Positions 54,813 through 62,780 of a stretch of 64,000 nucleotides of DNA are shown here, piece after piece (positions within the stretch are counted from its first letter, which is position 1; every line of letters begins with the position of its first letter). The notes under the pieces were generated by a model, which saw only the letters and a program-made list of their open reading frames with translations, had not been told where the DNA came from and ran no database searches. Position numbers and translations under genes: made by a program. The stretch is taken from contig NZ_JAKFFT010000004.1 of the NCBI RefSeq assembly GCF_021502655.1, positions 1 to 64,000 on the forward strand, given 5' to 3'. This DNA comes from Dyadobacter sp. CY347 (GTDB lineage Bacteria > Bacteroidota > Bacteroidia > Cytophagales > Spirosomataceae).

Positions 54813-55961
54813 ATGAACCGCAGAAATTTTTTCGAAAAGGCAATTCCCGCCAGTTTTGCATTGGGCACCATTGCGTCTTCCTGTGCACCCAAAACACAGC
54901 AATTTTATCCGGATAAACATTTTCACATCGGAAGAGGTTATCATCAGATTCCTAAATTAAGGCTTTCAATGGACCGTATCGTTAAAGAAACAGTTGGTTT
55001 ACGCCCGTTTCGTGCTTCTGGTCCGCGACTGGATGTGGAGCAGCTGGGCAACAAGACCATTGTGCATAATTACGGACATGGCGGCAGCGGCTGGTCGCTT
55101 TCGTGGGGAACCGGGAACATTGCGCGGAACAATGTGCTGGCTACGAACGAGAAGAAAGTGGCTGTGATCGGCTGCGGGACAGTGGGGATTGCAACGGCGC
55201 GCCTCTTGCAGGAAAGCGGTTGTGAAGTGACCATTTATACCAAAGACGTTCCGCCAAACATTACGAGTAACCTGGCAACGGGAACATGGTCGCCCGCTTC
55301 ACGCGTTTGTGATGTGAAGGTGGCCAAGCCTGAGTTTAAGGCAGTTTGGGAAGAAGCAACGCGCTTTTCGTTTCGTCGGTTTCAGTTTTTTCTGGGACTA
55401 AATGACATTGCCTGCTGGGCTGAGGAATATGGGGTTTTTAAACAAATGCCCGTTTACACGCCCGGCGCCGGGGGAGAGGATTTCGAGATCCACGGTCTGA
55501 TTCCCGAACGGGTAAAACTGGAAGCAAAGGAACATCCCTTCAAAGCGGATCATGTGACCAGACGGACGAATTTAATGTTTAACATTCCAAGTTATCTCAG
55601 GCATCAGCTGGAAGATTTTGTCATGTTTGGCGGAAAAGTAAAAATCCAGGAGATCAAAAAACTGGAAGATATTGATGCATTACCCGAAAAAGTGGTGGTG
55701 AATTGCATGGGATTGGGCGCAAAACCGGTGTTTAACGATCAGGAACTGACGCCGGTTTCGGGCCAGCTTTCTTGTTTAATCCCGCAAAGTGACGTGAATT
55801 ACAAACTATATACCCAGGGCGCAAACTTCATTTCACGCAAAGACGGCATTTACATCGGCAGCAATGGGATCGTCGGGAATTGGGATACGACGCCGAGTAA
55901 GGAGCAAACTGAAAAAACGGTTGGGATACTGATGAAGCTCATGGAAGATATGAAGGGATAG
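54813..55961 (+). CDS. Exported FAD oxidoreductase, D-amino-acid-oxidase-like with circularly permuted motif order
   Basis: The 382-residue protein begins NRRNFFEKAIP, a Tat-like leader, followed by a possible lipobox IASSC (C24). Residues 55-100 contain VGLRPFRASGPRLDVEQL and then HNYGHGG (85-91) with SWGTG, which in D-amino-acid oxidases lie at the C-terminus. Only afterwards comes the FAD motif VAVIGCGTVGIATARLL (116-132). The rest follows normal DAAO order: NLATGTWSPASR (153-164), VVVNCMGLGAKP (294-305), PVSGQLSCL (314-322), DGIYIGSNGIVGNWDTTPS (344-362), and the end at 382, where a normal DAAO would continue into the RPxR segment. R64/R67 fit the substrate-carboxylate Arg region. Substrate unproven; related glycine or D-aspartate oxidases are alternatives. 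Confidence 0.8.
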   Translation: MNRRNFFEKAIPASFALGTIASSCAPKTQQFYPDKHFHIGRGYHQIPKLRLSMDRIVKETVGLRPFRASGPRLDVEQLGNKTIVHNYGHGGSGWSLSWGTGNIARNNVLATNEKKVAVIGCGTVGIATARLLQESGCEVTIYTKDVPPNITSNLATGTWSPASRVCDVKVAKPEFKAVWEEATRFSFRRFQFFLGLNDIACWAEEYGVFKQMPVYTPGAGGEDFEIHGLIPERVKLEAKEHPFKADHVTRRTNLMFNIPSYLRHQLEDFVMFGGKVKIQEIKKLEDIDALPEKVVVNCMGLGAKPVFNDQELTPVSGQLSCLIPQSDVNYKLYTQGANFISRKDGIYIGSNGIVGNWDTTPSKEQTEKTVGILMKLMEDMKG

Positions 55962-56159
55962 TTACTGCGGCTTCGAAACCTCTTCTTTCAAATGATAACG
56001 TCTCCGTATCTCATTGACCAGGAATTTTTTCTGGGCAGTGAAACTGTCGGGGTGCATGGTGGTGAACAGCTCTTTCCATTCCGCGTACCGGGCCGGATCT
56101 ACGGTGCTGAATGTTTGCTGATCAATTTTTTTTAACCTTAAATACTCTTCAAATTCCAT
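55962..56159 (-). CDS. Small hypothetical protein (65 aa)
   Basis: I choose ATG 56159; an upstream start would add 15 Cys/Arg-rich residues with no signal character. The product MEFEEYLRLKKIDQQTF continues with VDPARYAEWKELFTTMHPDS and NEIRRRYHLKEE. It is charged, helical and soluble, and resembles short conserved Bacteroidota proteins, but I cannot name a family. Its stop codon directly abuts the stop of the convergent DAAO-like gene, with no terminator between. It is divergent from threonine aldolase. Confidence 0.65.
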   Translation of the reverse strand: MEFEEYLRLKKIDQQTFSTVDPARYAEWKELFTTMHPDSFTAQKKFLVNEIRRRYHLKEEVSKPQ

Positions 56160-56188
56160 TATCCCGATTTTTTCGCAATATATGCGCA

Positions 56189-56196
56189 TACTTTTG
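56189..56196 (+). promoter_or_regulatory. -7 promoter element for threonine aldolase
   Basis: TACTTTTG matches TAnnTTTG, 27 bp before the ATG at 56224. A clear TTG at the -33 position is not seen. Confidence 0.4.
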
Positions 56197-56223
56197 CATA
56201 TCATTTAAAATCTGAATTTGAAT

Positions 56224-57243
56224 ATGAAAATTGACCTGCGCAGCGATACAGTCACCAAGCCAACGAAAGAGATGCAGCAAGCCATGTGGGCGGCGGAAGT
56301 GGGTGACGATGTATTGGGCGACGATCCTACGGTAAATGCTTTACAGGAAAAGGCGGCTAAGCTGTTTGGAATGCAGGAAGCGCTGTTTTGTCCCTCGGGA
56401 ACAATGACCAATCAGCTCGCGATCCGCGTGCACACGCAACCGGGCAGCGATGTGATCTGTGATCAATATTCACACATTTACTTATATGAAGGCGGCGGCA
56501 TCATGCTCAATGCGCTGTCGTCCGTAAAACTCCTCGACGGCGATCGTGGCAGGCTCACAGCCAGACAGGTTGCAGCTGCGATAAGCCCGGAGCACGACAT
56601 TCATTCGACAGTAACGCGTCTTGTTTCACTGGAAAATACAATGAACAAAGGCGGCGGCTGTTATTACGATTTCGCTGAGATTGAAGCGATCAAGAAAGTG
56701 TGTCTGGAAAGGAACATTCCCTTGCATCTGGACGGCGCGCGGCTTTTTAATGCATTGGCGGAAACGGGCGAAAGTCCTTTGCAATATGGTCAGGCCTTCG
56801 ATAGCATCAGTATTTGTCTTTCAAAAGGACTGGGTTGTCCTGTTGGATCATTGCTTTTGGGGACACATGAAGTGATCAAAAAAGCGAGACGTTTTCGCAA
56901 AGTAATGGGCGGCGGCTGGCGTCAGGCTGGTTTTCTGGCGGCAGCTGGCATTTATGCGCTGGATAATCATGTAGAAAGGCTGAAAGAAGATCACGAGCGG
57001 GCAAGGGCAATCGGTGAAATGTTTCGGCATTTGCCCGAAGTGGAAGAGATCTTTCCCGTTGATACCAATATCGTCATTATCCGAATTGCGGAGCGCATTT
57101 CAGAGATCGATTATGTAAATAAACTGGCCCGGCACGGCATACTGGCAGTCACTTTTGGTAAAAATCTCGTCCGCTTTGTCACTCACCTGGATTTCACGGA
57201 CGATCATTTGCATGAATTGATTACACGGATCAGGTCAATTTAA
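56224..57243 (+). CDS. Low-specificity L-threonine aldolase
   Basis: The 339-residue protein starts at ATG 56224; a TTG two codons upstream is not needed. It is a fold-type I PLP enzyme: [41 protein letters not shown] with D170 and R173, and [13 protein letters not shown] with the PLP lysine K201. It cleaves L-threonine or L-allo-threonine to glycine and acetaldehyde. The stop overlaps the stop region of the convergent DUF1398 gene by four bases. Confidence 0.93.
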   Translation: MKIDLRSDTVTKPTKEMQQAMWAAEVGDDVLGDDPTVNALQEKAAKLFGMQEALFCPSGTMTNQLAIRVHTQPGSDVICDQYSHIYLYEGGGIMLNALSSVKLLDGDRGRLTARQVAAAISPEHDIHSTVTRLVSLENTMNKGGGCYYDFAEIEAIKKVCLERNIPLHLDGARLFNALAETGESPLQYGQAFDSISICLSKGLGCPVGSLLLGTHEVIKKARRFRKVMGGGWRQAGFLAAAGIYALDNHVERLKEDHERARAIGEMFRHLPEVEEIFPVDTNIVIIRIAERISEIDYVNKLARHGILAVTFGKNLVRFVTHLDFTDDHLHELITRIRSI

Positions 57244-57641
57244 ACTTCCGGAATCACTTCTTCGTACTCGTATTCAGAATTGGGTCCCTGATAAATCACC
57301 TTCATACCCGCCAGATCGGCCACATACGTGTGTATGCCTGCCGCACCTATCTCACGCAGGAATGTCGGGTAGTCCGTAACACCTTCCTGATTGCGTTTGA
57401 TAGCTGTTTTCACAGCTTCCAGCTCGAATGTTTCAGCGCATTCAAATTCCGGAATGTCGCCTTCGATCACCAGCTTATCACCAATAACGGATGTATAAGT
57501 ACGTCTGTGGTTTCCTACCTTAATTTCATAATTGTCAACACCGATGGCTTTCAGGTTTTTGACGAAATAAGGGTAAGCCTGCCCGACAGATCGCTCTTCG
57601 GCAGATTTTATTAAGTCGTCGGTCAATTCTACCATATGCAT
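57240..57641 (-). CDS. DUF1398-family protein
   Basis: The 133-residue soluble protein has segments typical of DUF1398 (YbcV-like): [55 protein letters not shown], and [16 protein letters not shown] at the end. The family function is unknown. It overlaps the 3' end of the convergent threonine aldolase gene by four bases. Confidence 0.75.
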   Translation of the reverse strand: MHMVELTDDLIKSAEERSVGQAYPYFVKNLKAIGVDNYEIKVGNHRRTYTSVIGDKLVIEGDIPEFECAETFELEAVKTAIKRNQEGVTDYPTFLREIGAAGIHTYVADLAGMKVIYQGPNSEYEYEEVIPEV

Positions 57642-57710
57642 AATAGTATGCGTTTAAATTTTTTGTTAAACATGATTAAATACCCGTGCCAGCTCACAGG
57701 CCTGTTTTGA

Positions 57711-58403
57711 CTAACTTAATCTGGATGTCTTAATGGCAAAAACCCATTCTTCTCTTTTACAGACCGGACAAACAGCCCCCCCTATGGATAATTTTTCAAC
57801 ATTTCCGCAAAAAGCGCAGGCATGGACTCCGTCTTTGAAGATCTTTTTGCTCTTTGCATTATAAAGGTCCGGCAGCAGCGGCAGACCGTATTTAACCTCA
57901 TTGTCCGGGTAAAAAAAGACACTTACTTCTCCTGATGGTTCCAGGTAGGCGCTGGAAACCTGTCCTAGATGCGAGATGCTTTTCACACGCAGTTCGGAGA
58001 AAAATTCATCTTGCGCCAGTGTTTCCTTCTTAAACGCGCCAATCGAAAACCGGCCTTCATGAATCAGACAAACCGTTTTTCCTTCAATCAATTTTTCAAA
58101 CCAAACACTTTTTCCCGTAAGCCAGGTCACAAACCTGTAAAGCATGATAATGGTGGTAAATACGACCAGGGCGGGAATAACACCCACATCTTCATAGAAC
58201 ATCGGGTCGCCTGCCGCAGAGCCTAATGCAATGATTATCACGGTTTCAAAAACAGAAAGCTGCCTTACTCCCCGTTTGCCGGTAACCCGGAGCGCAGTCA
58301 AGAGAATTACAAACATGATCATGGAACGCACCACCACTTCCAATAGGAACTTGTAAGGCAGGTCGTTCATCAGAAACCTTTCCAACTCAAAAATCTCTTT
58401 CAT
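57711..58403 (-). CDS. YetF/DUF421-type membrane protein with C-terminal zinc ribbon
   Basis: The 230-residue protein has three N-terminal helices (about 20-100). The conserved DUF421 sequence is VTGKRGVRQLSVFETVIIIA with GSAAGDPMFYEDVGV, and the cytoplasmic YetF-like domain is LIEGKTVCLIHEGRF to LEPSGEVSVFF. After about residue 190 a short zinc-ribbon-like module is added: CAFC (C196, C199) and CPVC (C212, C215). The function of the family is unknown. A single gene, preceded by the terminator of the upstream minus-strand gene. Confidence 0.82.
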   Translation of the reverse strand: MKEIFELERFLMNDLPYKFLLEVVVRSMIMFVILLTALRVTGKRGVRQLSVFETVIIIALGSAAGDPMFYEDVGVIPALVVFTTIIMLYRFVTWLTGKSVWFEKLIEGKTVCLIHEGRFSIGAFKKETLAQDEFFSELRVKSISHLGQVSSAYLEPSGEVSVFFYPDNEVKYGLPLLPDLYNAKSKKIFKDGVHACAFCGNVEKLSIGGAVCPVCKREEWVFAIKTSRLS

Positions 58404-58472
58404 GCAATGCTTAATAACGAGGTTTACGGGCTTTGGACTTCTGGACCAATTAGTGAATTAGCTCCTTTCGAC

Positions 58473-58517
58473 AAAAAAAGATGCTACCTGACCATCTTTA
58501 TGGCAAAGTAACATCTT
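58473..58517 (-). terminator. Intrinsic terminator after the gene at 58553
   Basis: On the minus strand AAGATGTTAC (starting at 58517) pairs with GTAGCATCTT with one bulge, followed by TTTTTT ending at 58473. It lies 36 bp past the stop at 58553. Confidence 0.65.
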
Positions 58518-58552
58518 AATCCGAACTATTGATCGCTGCGCTGAAAAATGGC

Positions 58553-59014
58553 TTAATGTGCCATATCATCTTCTTCCGGATGATGCACAATCAATGAGCT
58601 GCGTGTGTCCAGCTTTTTGATCATTTCATTGGACATTGCATCCGCGTAAACGCCGTAACTGCTTACCAACGTGCCTTTTAGGCCATCTTTTGATTCAATG
58701 GCATAAAGGATCGACATGTCGGAAGGATTTGTCATTCCCTCGAAGCGGTACACTTTAATAATGTCAAAATCTTCCGGCGAAAGCGTCAGGCAGATGCCAT
58801 CCTCTTTGTGCAGTTCCAATGCGTGTGCGGTCATATTGAAATCATATGTATAACCCTCTGCCTGTAAATCTTCAAGGGTTTCAATGAGCGTATCGGGTTC
58901 GTCCATATTCTTATTGGACGGACGCCTTTTCTGTTCTTTATCCTGATCTGAGCCTTGCAAGTCCATAATAAATTGGTTTAAGGTTAGTATTTCTTTTAGA
59001 TGCCCGTCTTCCAT
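58553..59014 (-). CDS. Small conserved Bacteroidota protein (often misnamed PRPP synthetase)
   Basis: This is a 153-residue protein from ATG 59014; ATG 58966 is a reasonable alternative that removes 16 residues. The core from about residue 40 is DTLIETLEDLQAEGYTYDFN, then SPEDFDIIKVYRFEGMTNPS, and VSSYGVYADAMSNEMIKKL. These segments recur in short Bacteroidota proteins that databases sometimes label phosphoribosylpyrophosphate synthetase, but no PRPP-binding motif is present, so I do not accept that name. Soluble, single gene, function unknown. The 255-bp gap upstream (59015-59269) shows nothing clear. Confidence 0.7.
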   Translation of the reverse strand: MEDGHLKEILTLNQFIMDLQGSDQDKEQKRRPSNKNMDEPDTLIETLEDLQAEGYTYDFNMTAHALELHKEDGICLTLSPEDFDIIKVYRFEGMTNPSDMSILYAIESKDGLKGTLVSSYGVYADAMSNEMIKKLDTRSSLIVHHPEEDDMAH

Positions 59015-59269
59015 GACATCGATTATTTTTGTCGTTTGAAAGCCGAAGAATGCTGCGTCATGTGCAGCTGTTACAAAACGGCTGAAACTGATAGTGATGT
59101 TTGACTTGTATGCACGAAAAAATTATGCCTTGCAGCGTCACTGCCGGTAAATTGTGCCTGCTTCAATTAATGCACAGATTTCTTCTAATCGTAGTAAAAT
59201 GAACACGAACATTTTGAGGTGCTTTGACCTCAATTTGTCAAAAATGTAGAATGCAGCCCGTTTTTGGGA

Positions 59270-60220
59270 TTACGGACGATAAGTAACCTGCCCGGAGTTA
59301 TAGGCCGCAAAGCAGCCCAACCCGCCGCTGATGTTGCTATAAATCAAAGACGGTTCAATGAACGGATTGTCCGAAGTTCCCCGCATTTCCAGTGACCGGT
59401 GATATTTGAAATAATGGACGTCGGTGTTGTAAATTTCCAGCATGACCATGGCAATCTTTGCCTTTGGATACACCGTGAATTTGTTGCCGTTTCCATAATC
59501 GTAAACGATTACATTGGGCAAAACCGTGCGGCCAATGGGTGAGGTGAATGCGGCACCGTCGAGATTTGCGTCGCTCTGGTAATCATTGCGGCCAATGGTT
59601 TCGTCCCAGTTGAAATTGAAGCGGTTTTTCACCCGTCTTTCTTTGAATGTTTCTGCACTGAAACCTTCTGCAACGCTGTATTCCAGATCAACCGAGCTCC
59701 TCACGCGGTAATAATTCGTGTCGCGGGAAGCATCTGTCCAGCTCATTTGAACGGTTAATACCGTATCCTGCTCAAAAATGCTGCTCGAAAAGGAAGTGTC
59801 CAGCTTATAGGAAGTGGCCAAAACCTGCCCCGCGGGAACAGTGCAAACGCCCGTGGCTACGCGGCTGCCGTCGGAAACGAAAAGTGAATAAGTTTTTCCT
59901 GCAATGATGGGAAAAACACTTTTGTCAATGCTGTACAATGTGCTTGCAGAATCAAATGGAATCTCAACTTCTTTTATTCCATCAGAGATCTTAACCAATG
60001 CATTTCTTACAACGCCACCCGAGTTTCCGGATTCTGTAAATAATGGAACAGATTCCGTCACTACCACATTAATGTAAGCAGACTGCGGCGAAATGAATGA
60101 CTGCACGACCAGCTTGGATTCTGTTCTCGGCAGCTTATCCGCAGGAATATCCGTAATCAGCGATTCGCAGGCTGAGAAGCAGATTGAGATAAGTAAAATG
60201 ATGATATGATGCAACTTCAT
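59270..60220 (-). CDS. DUF4249-family lipoprotein, partner of TonB receptor
   Basis: The 316-residue protein has a lipobox CFSAC with the lipid cysteine at C18. The mature N-terminus (ESKLVVQSFISPQSAYINV), the segment VVRNALVKISDG, and AGKTYSLFVSDGSRVATG are typical of DUF4249, a beta-rich surface lipoprotein that accompanies TonB-dependent receptors as SusD does for SusC. Its start lies 10 bp after the stop of the receptor gene, so they form an operon. The ligand is unknown. Confidence 0.87.
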   Translation of the reverse strand: MKLHHIIILLISICFSACESLITDIPADKLPRTESKLVVQSFISPQSAYINVVVTESVPLFTESGNSGGVVRNALVKISDGIKEVEIPFDSASTLYSIDKSVFPIIAGKTYSLFVSDGSRVATGVCTVPAGQVLATSYKLDTSFSSSIFEQDTVLTVQMSWTDASRDTNYYRVRSSVDLEYSVAEGFSAETFKERRVKNRFNFNWDETIGRNDYQSDANLDGAAFTSPIGRTVLPNVIVYDYGNGNKFTVYPKAKIAMVMLEIYNTDVHYFKYHRSLEMRGTSDNPFIEPSLIYSNISGGLGCFAAYNSGQVTYRP

Positions 60221-60230
60221 GGCGGCGCAA

Positions 60231-62639
60231 TTAGAATTTGAAATTATAGCTGAAATACGGAAGGACTGGGAATAACGAGTAACGTTTCAGCGTGTTTTTG
60301 TTGTTGACGCCGGCTCCCGTATCTGAGTCATCTGCGTCTATGTCATAGAAAAACGGATTTCTGCGGTTATAGACATTGTATACGCCAAATTCCCAGGTCC
60401 GTTCGTGCCGTTTCTTCTGTTTACGAAATTGAATGGCGAAATCCATCCTGTGAAAAGGCTCCGCACGAAAACTGTTCTTTTCTCCATATTCGCTCACCGT
60501 CGGCCCGTTCCAGCCGATGGCCGGTTTGCCATTTGGATTTATTCTGGTGATAAAATTATCGCTCACGCCTGTGTAGGTTGCGATGGGCAATGTTAATGCA
60601 TTGCCTGTTCCGTAAACCCAAGTGGAAGAGATGGTTATGCGCTTGGTAAGCTCGTAGATTCCCACCACAGAAAGATCATGGCGACGGTCGTAACGAGGGA
60701 AGAATGTTTTACCAAAATTCAATTCCGGGAATTTCCAGTAAGTCCACGACAGTGTGTATCCCACCCAGCCCGAGAGTCTGCCTGTTTTTTTCTGTATTAA
60801 AAATTCGCCTCCGTATGACCAGCCTTTTCCGGCGGTAACATTGTCTTCCCAGCTTAACTCATTGGCATTCTCACCATTAATGCTTAAAAACGACGATCCT
60901 TCTTTATAATTAAGAATGTGATCCATGTCTTTATAGTAGCCTTCCAATGTCAATGTAAGCGCAGGCCGTTCAAGATCTTTGGCAAAACCAAACGCCACTT
61001 GCTGCGACTGCTGCGGCGCAACGCGGTCGGTTGTGGGCACCCAGAGATCCGTCGGCAGGCCTAAACCGGTGTTGGAAAGCAAATGCACATACTGGTTCAT
61101 CTGGGCGTAAGAGGCTTTTACCGAGAAATCCTTTGCAAGCCTTAATGCCGCCGAAAATCTTGGCTCTGGCCGGATATAGGTTTTTGTCTGGGTTTGAAAT
61201 GCGCTTAACCGGAAGCCAGCATTCATTTTAAGTGATTCAAACGGCTGCCAGGTGTCTTCCACATAAGCTCCGGCCTCAAATGTATTGATCGGCTTAACAG
61301 ATCTTTCGATGGGATTATCAATAAAAGAACCTTCGATAGCGAGTGCTGAAGGGATAAATTTATGCTGCGTAACCTGCGCCCCAAACTTGATTGCGTGCTT
61401 GGCAGACGGGTAAAAGTCAAAATCGGTTTTCAGACCAAAATCCCTGATCCGTGAATCGTATTCCAGGCTAAACTCATCCTGGACTGTTCCATCGCCATTA
61501 ATGTCCTTGGAATAACTGGAAACGCCGAAATTGAAATTGCTGAAAATGAACGATGTGTTAACGAAGAGTTTCTGGCTCAGCAAATGGTTCCAGCGCATTG
61601 TTGCCGTTGCATTGCCCCAGTCGAGGCCGGCCCTTGTCTCGGAATCGGCACTTTTTTCTTCTGCATAAAATTTATCTCTGCCAAAATATCCGCTTACATA
61701 CAGCTTGTCTTTCGGGCCGAGATCGTAGTTCATCTTGGCATTAAGATCATAAAAATAATAACCAGGTTTTACCTGGCTTTCGTCCCCTTTTTGCGATTGC
61801 TTAATGAATGGCGAAGCCAGGAGATCAATGTAAGTTCTACGTCCTGAGATCAGGAATGAGGATTTTTCCTTTGAAATGGGCCCTTCTAATGTTAGCCTGG
61901 ATGATATAAGCCCGATCCCGCCCTCGCCGTGGAGCTTGTCCTTGCTTCCTTCTTTCATATTCATTTCCAAAACCGAAGAAAGCCTGCCGCCATAGCGTGC
62001 CGGGAACCCGCCTTTGGTCAGCTCCACACTTTTTAATGCATCACTGTTAAATATGGAAAAGAAGCCAAAAAGGTGGTTGGCATTGTAAACAACCGCATCA
62101 TCGAGAATGATAAGGTTTTGGTCGGGCCCGCCGCCGCGTACGTAAAGTCCCGTTTGTCCTTCGGTTCCTTTCTGAACGCCCGGCATGAGTTGGAGCACGC
62201 GTAAAACATCTTTTTCACCAAAAAAAGCAGGCACTTTTTTCAGCTGCGCAATCGGGATTTCAATCTGGCTCATCTGCACCGAGCGGCTTACATAATCCTC
62301 CTGCCGGCGCGCAGAAACGACCACTTCGTCCAACTGGTTAATGGTCGCCAAAAATATGCTCAGTTCCAGGTTTTTAGCAATACTAACCTTTAAATCTGTT
62401 TTTTCGTAGCCTACAAATGAAAAGGAAACCATTGCGCTGTCGCCTGCCGGAACAGTCAGCGAGTAGAAGCCGTAAGTATTGGTAACCGCGCCGTAAGGTG
62501 TGCCTTCAATGTATACATTAACCCCTGGCAACTGCTCCTGGCTGCCTTTTTCCTTCACAAAACCGCTGATTGTCACGCGTTCCTGAGCGGAAACGGCCAT
62601 GGAAAACAGCAGCAATGAGACGACAAAAATAAAACGCAT
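60231..62639 (-). CDS. TonB-dependent receptor (DUF4249-partnered type)
   Basis: The protein is 802 residues from ATG 62639, which gives a clean signal peptide (MRFIFVVSLLLFSMAVSAQ). The frame stays open to 62771, but the extra 44 residues lack signal character. The order is: signal peptide, carboxypeptidase-regulatory-like domain (about 22-100, TISGFVKEKGSQEQLPGVNV), plug (LDEVVVSARRQEDYVSRSV, MPGVQKGTEGQTGLYVRGGG), beta-barrel ending in a terminal Phe (YFSYNFKF). It lacks STN. It is smaller than the SusC proteins in this window and pairs with a DUF4249 lipoprotein instead of SusD. The substrate is unknown. Confidence 0.92.
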   Translation of the reverse strand: MRFIFVVSLLLFSMAVSAQERVTISGFVKEKGSQEQLPGVNVYIEGTPYGAVTNTYGFYSLTVPAGDSAMVSFSFVGYEKTDLKVSIAKNLELSIFLATINQLDEVVVSARRQEDYVSRSVQMSQIEIPIAQLKKVPAFFGEKDVLRVLQLMPGVQKGTEGQTGLYVRGGGPDQNLIILDDAVVYNANHLFGFFSIFNSDALKSVELTKGGFPARYGGRLSSVLEMNMKEGSKDKLHGEGGIGLISSRLTLEGPISKEKSSFLISGRRTYIDLLASPFIKQSQKGDESQVKPGYYFYDLNAKMNYDLGPKDKLYVSGYFGRDKFYAEEKSADSETRAGLDWGNATATMRWNHLLSQKLFVNTSFIFSNFNFGVSSYSKDINGDGTVQDEFSLEYDSRIRDFGLKTDFDFYPSAKHAIKFGAQVTQHKFIPSALAIEGSFIDNPIERSVKPINTFEAGAYVEDTWQPFESLKMNAGFRLSAFQTQTKTYIRPEPRFSAALRLAKDFSVKASYAQMNQYVHLLSNTGLGLPTDLWVPTTDRVAPQQSQQVAFGFAKDLERPALTLTLEGYYKDMDHILNYKEGSSFLSINGENANELSWEDNVTAGKGWSYGGEFLIQKKTGRLSGWVGYTLSWTYWKFPELNFGKTFFPRYDRRHDLSVVGIYELTKRITISSTWVYGTGNALTLPIATYTGVSDNFITRINPNGKPAIGWNGPTVSEYGEKNSFRAEPFHRMDFAIQFRKQKKRHERTWEFGVYNVYNRRNPFFYDIDADDSDTGAGVNNKNTLKRYSLFPVLPYFSYNFKF

Positions 62640-62780
62640 GGTCAGCGGGCTGGGTAATTTTTGTAACGACTCGTTCGACGATAAAGTATGGATCATAGTA
62701 AAGGGTAAAATACGCAATGGACAAACCTTCCGCTTAGCCGTATATACTCCTTTTTGTGGCTGTTGGATCAAATACGGATG

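Noticed and set aside
58553..59014. Phosphoribosylpyrophosphate synthetase as product name
   Set aside because: The protein is far too short and lacks the PRPP-binding and ATP-binding motifs; the name is a database artefact for this small family.
62640..62771. N-terminal extension of the TonB receptor to 62771
   Set aside because: The extension is polar and would bury the signal peptide starting at the ATG of 62639.
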